A DNA stretch of 10,673 nt from Bacteroidota bacterium. GTDB lineage: Bacteria > Bacteroidota > Ignavibacteria > UBA10030 > UBA8401. Position 1 is the stretch's first letter, and every line of letters begins with the position of its first letter. The notes under the pieces were generated by a model that was not told where the DNA came from, did no database searches, and saw nothing but the letters and a program-made list of their open reading frames with translations. Made by a program: the position numbers and the translations under genes. Of the stretch, positions 7,416-10,673 are shown piece by piece. The stretch lies in assembly GCA_003456055.1 (NCBI GenBank), contig DMPG01000237.1, positions 1 to 10,673 of the forward strand. Reading direction: 5' to 3'.

Positions 7416-10310
7416 TTAAAGATCAATAACAATTCCAAAATTGAACGATCGCGGATCATTTTCATAGATCAAAAATGACTGATCAACAGGAGATGATATA
7501 CCTCTATTCGTTTCATTCCAATAGAGCACACCGTTATTCTTATCATCAATAGGATAATTCTCATACGATTCGATCAATTTGTTTGTTTGCCCGGCGTTGA
7601 TCTTTGGAAACAGATAAGAGTAATTTAAAATTTTGCTGTCAAACAGATTAAAGATTTCAGCATAGAATAATGCGGTCGTTCCAAAAAAATCACGGATGCG
7701 TTTGGTAAATTTAAGGTTCGTGTTATACTCAGCCGGTGTACGTGCACCATTGGTCAATTTTGTGTTGAATGAAGATGTATATGGTCTTCCGCTCCGTGCA
7801 AATGAATTGGATGACACAGAAATATTGGATAACGGATATGAATCTAAAACCAGCGGACCAAATTCTTCATCAGTGGAATAGGCAAGCGTTATGACAAGAT
7901 TATGAGTCCTGTCAAAATCCAGAACAATATCCCTTCGAGGAACATTTTGACTTCCAGTAGTGACGGCTCCCGTGCCATCACGAGTAAAAACCACCATAGC
8001 ATTCGTTGGAGTTGCACTTTTACCTGTTGCCACTCCAAATTGATAATTGATCGATCCGCTTATGTTACTTTTTCGTTTGGTCAAGGCAATTCTAAATCCA
8101 CGAATGTCGGCGTAATCTCTGTTAAAAAAAGAATTGTATGAAACCGCTGTACTGTCGGTGAAGATTGCTTGCTGAATAAGATTCTTTACATCTTTATAAT
8201 ACCCGCTGATATCAAGAGTAAACCCTTCGCCGAGTCCTTGGGTGACACCAATGTCATAACTGTTGGTCGTTTGCGGTTCCAGTCTCGGATTACCCAGCGT
8301 GAATGGAGCAACGGCAGAATTTGGATTATAGATCATTGTGTTGGCAACAATGTATTGGAATGATGGACGCTGCATAAATGATCCATAGTTCAAATGAAAT
8401 ACAGTGTTCAGATTAATTGGAAATGAAATACCTGCTCGCGGCTGCAATCTGCCTAAAATCGGAGGTGTAGCTTTTTGTGCACGTTCGGGATCACTTACAA
8501 ACGTACCACCTGTATCCGGAACGGAAAACGGATTGAACTGATCGATATAATAATCTTTGTTAGCATTCCATACATCCAATCGCAAACCGATATTGGCGAT
8601 CATTCCTTCAAATTCCATTTTATCCTGAACATACATTCCGATCTCAAAAGGTTTAGCGGTATACGTTCGGGTTTGCAATGTCGAACTCGTATTGAAATAT
8701 CCTGCCGCATCTATTGTATACAGATTGTATTGAACCCCTCCATTCAACAAGTGAGAGTTTGTGATCTGGCTTGTCAACCCTGCTTCTAATGAAACGGTCA
8801 ATGTTTTCTCTTTTCTGAAATCATCCGTTCCGCGTAAATACGTAAACTTGTCGGGTCCCGTTGTATAATCGTACATTCGTGTCGAACTTGAAGTAGTTGG
8901 TTTTCCAAAAAGTGAATCGGGAATTGTGCTCGGCCACGGAGTCGAACCAAAATAGGTCGATGTATTCAGGGTGTTAAGCTTTATTTCATAAAACGTTTTT
9001 GCACTGAGTGCTTGAGTAAACCGCACACCGAGCTGAGTATTTTCAGTTTTTTGATATTGAATATCCAATATTCTATCCCACAACCAACTATAATACCCAA
9101 GACCGTTTACGCTTGGAAATACATTGGTATAGTTTTTTGCGTAGCCTCCGCTTATTCGCACGGTAGCTCCCGCACCTAAATCAGTCGCAATATTTCCCAT
9201 CAACTGTTGTTTAAGGTCTGGTTGTTCAGTTGGAAATACCGGATTAGTAACATTTGAACGAACAGCAATAAACATTCGCATATTATCACTGATCGGTCCG
9301 CCTGTTCCACCTTCAACCGAATAATCTACTCCATCGCCGTAATTGCGATAGAGATCTCGTTTCAATTGTCTTCGCCACAGTGTCATTGCAATTTGCGTCT
9401 GCACCGCTGTATCTTTTGCATAACCATCTTTAATATTACTGATGCTCGAATAATACGGAAGGTTATTATTTTCAGGGTCTCCGTACTTCCACACTTGTGG
9501 ATCTAAAAATTTTGACAAATATGAATTTACACTTGGGTCATACACATTGGGTCCGAAATGCTTTCTCCCGGGAGAACGCATCCGCATTTCAAATGTTGAA
9601 CGCCATTTATCCGATTTCCCTTCTTTCATCGAAATGTTCACAACGCCTGATTGTGCATTACCATACTGAGCTCCGAAACCGCTGGTGATCACTTCAACTT
9701 CTTCTACGGCAGACATGATCGGAACAAACGCAGTTGAAGCATCGAGTGGATTAATGATTCCCATTCCCTGCAGAGTATAGAGCTCTTCTCCGCTTCTGCC
9801 GCCGCGGAAATGCCCATCGGTAACATCTGCCGCAAGCCCTATCACATCAGAAACATCCCGCATCCCCGCAATTTGCTGCACTTCTTCGGGACGAATGATT
9901 GTACTCGTTGAAGTTTTTTCCGGTTCAACATCCGGCCGTACTGCTTGAACAATAACTGCTTCTTGTTCAACAACAGTTGATTTTATTTTAAAGTCTGCCG
10001 TGGTTGTTCTTCCTGAATTAACAATAACGCCCATTTGAACTTGTTTTTGATAACCAATCATTGAAACATTCAGATCATACTTTCCGGCAGGAATATTTAA
10101 GATAAAAAATGTTCCCTCCAGATCCGTAGAGGCACCCATTGTTGTTCCCGCAATAACAACATTGCATCCGATCAACGGCTCTTTTGTGTCTGCATCAACC
10201 ACCACTCCGGAGATCTTTCCCCCATTTTGTGCAAAGGCAACATTGAAGGCCGTAATAAAAAAAGCTGCTATGAGGATGTATCTATTTTTCTTAACGTTGC
10301 TCAGTTTCAT
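7416..10310 (-). CDS. TonB-dependent outer-membrane receptor with carboxypeptidase-regulatory-like N-terminal domain
   Basis: A 964-residue protein from the ATG at 10310. The signal peptide ends NVAFAQ (23-28). Residues 31-110 are a carboxypeptidase-regulatory-like beta-sandwich (GKISGVVVDADTKEPLIGCN, then FFILNIPAGKYDLNVSMIGY). A TonB-box-like segment, EAVIVQA, lies at 117-123. The plug covers about 127-232: EEVQQIAGMRDVSDVIGL, GHFRGGRSGEELYTLQGM, VEEVEVITSGFGAQYGNAQS and GVVNISMKEG. The rest is a 22-stranded-type barrel with long extracellular loops, ending SFNFGIVIDL (last residue Leu rather than Phe). It would take up ligand across the outer membrane using TonB/ExbBD energy. The locus suggests pectin oligosaccharides, but the sequence alone does not give the ligand. 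The N-terminal domain is shared with SusC, yet no susD follows. The GH28 gene ends 22 nt upstream and the next gene starts 12 nt downstream, so it is in the middle of an operon. An ATG at 10328 would add six residues; it lacks a ribosome-binding site. Confidence 0.92.
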   Translation of the reverse strand: MKLSNVKKNRYILIAAFFITAFNVAFAQNGGKISGVVVDADTKEPLIGCNVVIAGTTMGASTDLEGTFFILNIPAGKYDLNVSMIGYQKQVQMGVIVNSGRTTTADFKIKSTVVEQEAVIVQAVRPDVEPEKTSTSTIIRPEEVQQIAGMRDVSDVIGLAADVTDGHFRGGRSGEELYTLQGMGIINPLDASTAFVPIMSAVEEVEVITSGFGAQYGNAQSGVVNISMKEGKSDKWRSTFEMRMRSPGRKHFGPNVYDPSVNSYLSKFLDPQVWKYGDPENNNLPYYSSISNIKDGYAKDTAVQTQIAMTLWRRQLKRDLYRNYGDGVDYSVEGGTGGPISDNMRMFIAVRSNVTNPVFPTEQPDLKQQLMGNIATDLGAGATVRISGGYAKNYTNVFPSVNGLGYYSWLWDRILDIQYQKTENTQLGVRFTQALSAKTFYEIKLNTLNTSTYFGSTPWPSTIPDSLFGKPTTSSSTRMYDYTTGPDKFTYLRGTDDFRKEKTLTVSLEAGLTSQITNSHLLNGGVQYNLYTIDAAGYFNTSSTLQTRTYTAKPFEIGMYVQDKMEFEGMIANIGLRLDVWNANKDYYIDQFNPFSVPDTGGTFVSDPERAQKATPPILGRLQPRAGISFPINLNTVFHLNYGSFMQRPSFQYIVANTMIYNPNSAVAPFTLGNPRLEPQTTNSYDIGVTQGLGEGFTLDISGYYKDVKNLIQQAIFTDSTAVSYNSFFNRDYADIRGFRIALTKRKSNISGSINYQFGVATGKSATPTNAMVVFTRDGTGAVTTGSQNVPRRDIVLDFDRTHNLVITLAYSTDEEFGPLVLDSYPLSNISVSSNSFARSGRPYTSSFNTKLTNGARTPAEYNTNLKFTKRIRDFFGTTALFYAEIFNLFDSKILNYSYLFPKINAGQTNKLIESYENYPIDDKNNGVLYWNETNRGISSPVDQSFLIYENDPRSFNFGIVIDL

Positions 10311-10313
10311 TGT

Positions 10314-10319
10314 TTCTCC
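10314..10319 (-). promoter_or_regulatory. Ribosome-binding site deciding the TonB-receptor start
   Basis: GGAGAA on the minus strand, with GGAG 5 nt before the ATG at 10310. The upstream in-frame ATG at 10328 has only A-rich sequence before it, so translation most likely begins at 10310. Confidence 0.7.
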
Positions 10320-10332
10320 GTACAACATTTTT

Positions 10333-10673
10333 TTATTTTGTAATGATCAATTTGCCGTTCACATAAAGATTATTAAGTTGCAAGCCGCTTACATGCTCAA
10401 GCACATTTGCATTTTTCATATTATCAAACCGGCAATTCTCTATCCGCATATTGGTGATTGGTGACCGTTCATATCCTTTAAGAAAAAGTCCGTACTTTCC
10501 TTTTTTTGCCGTAACATCACTGATCACGATATTTCGCATAACAGGAGTAAATGTCCCGGCATCTCCTTCTTCATAATTAAAATCTACAAGCACCACAGCT
10601 TCGGCAACTTCACCCACGGTGATACGTCGTGCAAAGAAATTCTCGATCACTCCGCCCCGTACAGAATTGGTCT
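10333..10673 (-). CDS. GH28 polygalacturonase-family glycoside hydrolase, C-terminal part only
   Basis: The frame runs in from the right edge and stops at the TAA at 10335-10333, giving 112 complete C-terminal codons. They begin TNSVRGGVIENFFARRITVG and include EAVVLVDFNYEEGDAG and TPVMRNIVISDVTAKKGKYG, then LKGYERSPITNMRIENCRFD and ANVLEHVSGLQLNNLYVNGK. These are the last turns of the right-handed parallel beta-helix of bacterial GH28 enzymes (galacturonases and rhamnogalacturonases). The catalytic aspartates and the RIK motif lie further N-terminal, outside the window, so activity and substrate cannot be checked here. The GTG at 10650 is not the start, because the frame and the family similarity continue upstream of it. 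The stop is 22 nt before the TonB-receptor start, which points to co-transcription of a pectin-degrading enzyme with the envelope genes that follow. Confidence 0.88.
   Translation of the reverse strand, partial: TNSVRGGVIENFFARRITVGEVAEAVVLVDFNYEEGDAGTFTPVMRNIVISDVTAKKGKYGLFLKGYERSPITNMRIENCRFDNMKNANVLEHVSGLQLNNLYVNGKLIITK

Noticed and set aside
10308..10328. ATG at 10328 as the start of the TonB receptor.
   Set aside because: It has no ribosome-binding site, while GGAG lies 5 nt before the ATG at 10310, which begins a conventional signal peptide.
10333..10650. GTG at 10650 as the start of an independent small protein of about 105 residues.
   Set aside because: The frame stays open to the right edge and the GH28 similarity (TNSVRGG) continues upstream of it, so it is an internal codon of a truncated gene.

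Overview
The window looks like part of the chromosome of a didermic bacterium of the FCB superphylum (Bacteroidota/Chlorobi side), most plausibly an Ignavibacteria-like lineage. The reasons are AT-rich DNA, a C-terminal type IX secretion sorting domain of the NYPNPFNPST type, PorV/PorQ-family outer-membrane proteins, and a TonB-dependent receptor with an N-terminal carboxypeptidase-regulatory-like domain. Clear AAGGA/GGAG ribosome-binding sites precede most genes, which is less typical of Bacteroidia in the strict sense. The phylum-level placement is inference from protein style; there is no rRNA gene.

Every recognisable gene is on the minus strand, so transcription runs from the right edge to the left. 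In that order: the 3' end of a GH28 pectinase (edge to 10333); a TonB-dependent receptor (10310-7416); a large exported protein of unknown function with a fibronectin-III-like domain and a sorting-domain-like C-terminus (7403-5175); a PorV/PorQ-family outer-membrane protein (5157-4132); a second, FadL/PorV-like outer-membrane protein (4132-2636); a secreted beta-rich protein with a canonical type IX sorting domain (2583-1051); a strong hairpin (1040-1001); then a GH105 unsaturated-glycuronyl hydrolase, 5' part only (977 to the left edge). The gaps among the first six genes are 22, 12, 17, -1 and 52 nt, so they look like one operon. The GH105 start lies 23 nt beyond the hairpin.

The enzymes at both ends point to pectin (galacturonan or rhamnogalacturonan) use: GH28 hydrolyses the polymer and GH105 removes unsaturated uronic acid from lyase-generated oligosaccharides. 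The five genes between them would form the cell-envelope part: an energised outer-membrane receptor, two surface or secreted proteins, and two further outer-membrane barrels, one of a family whose best-known member acts in type IX secretion. There is no SusD-like lipoprotein; the 742-aa protein of unknown function sits where SusD would be. That SusD-less, type-IX-associated arrangement is the most interesting aspect of the window.

There is no gene-free stretch longer than about 75 bases, and no tRNA, rRNA, CRISPR array, insertion sequence or obvious long repeat was seen.
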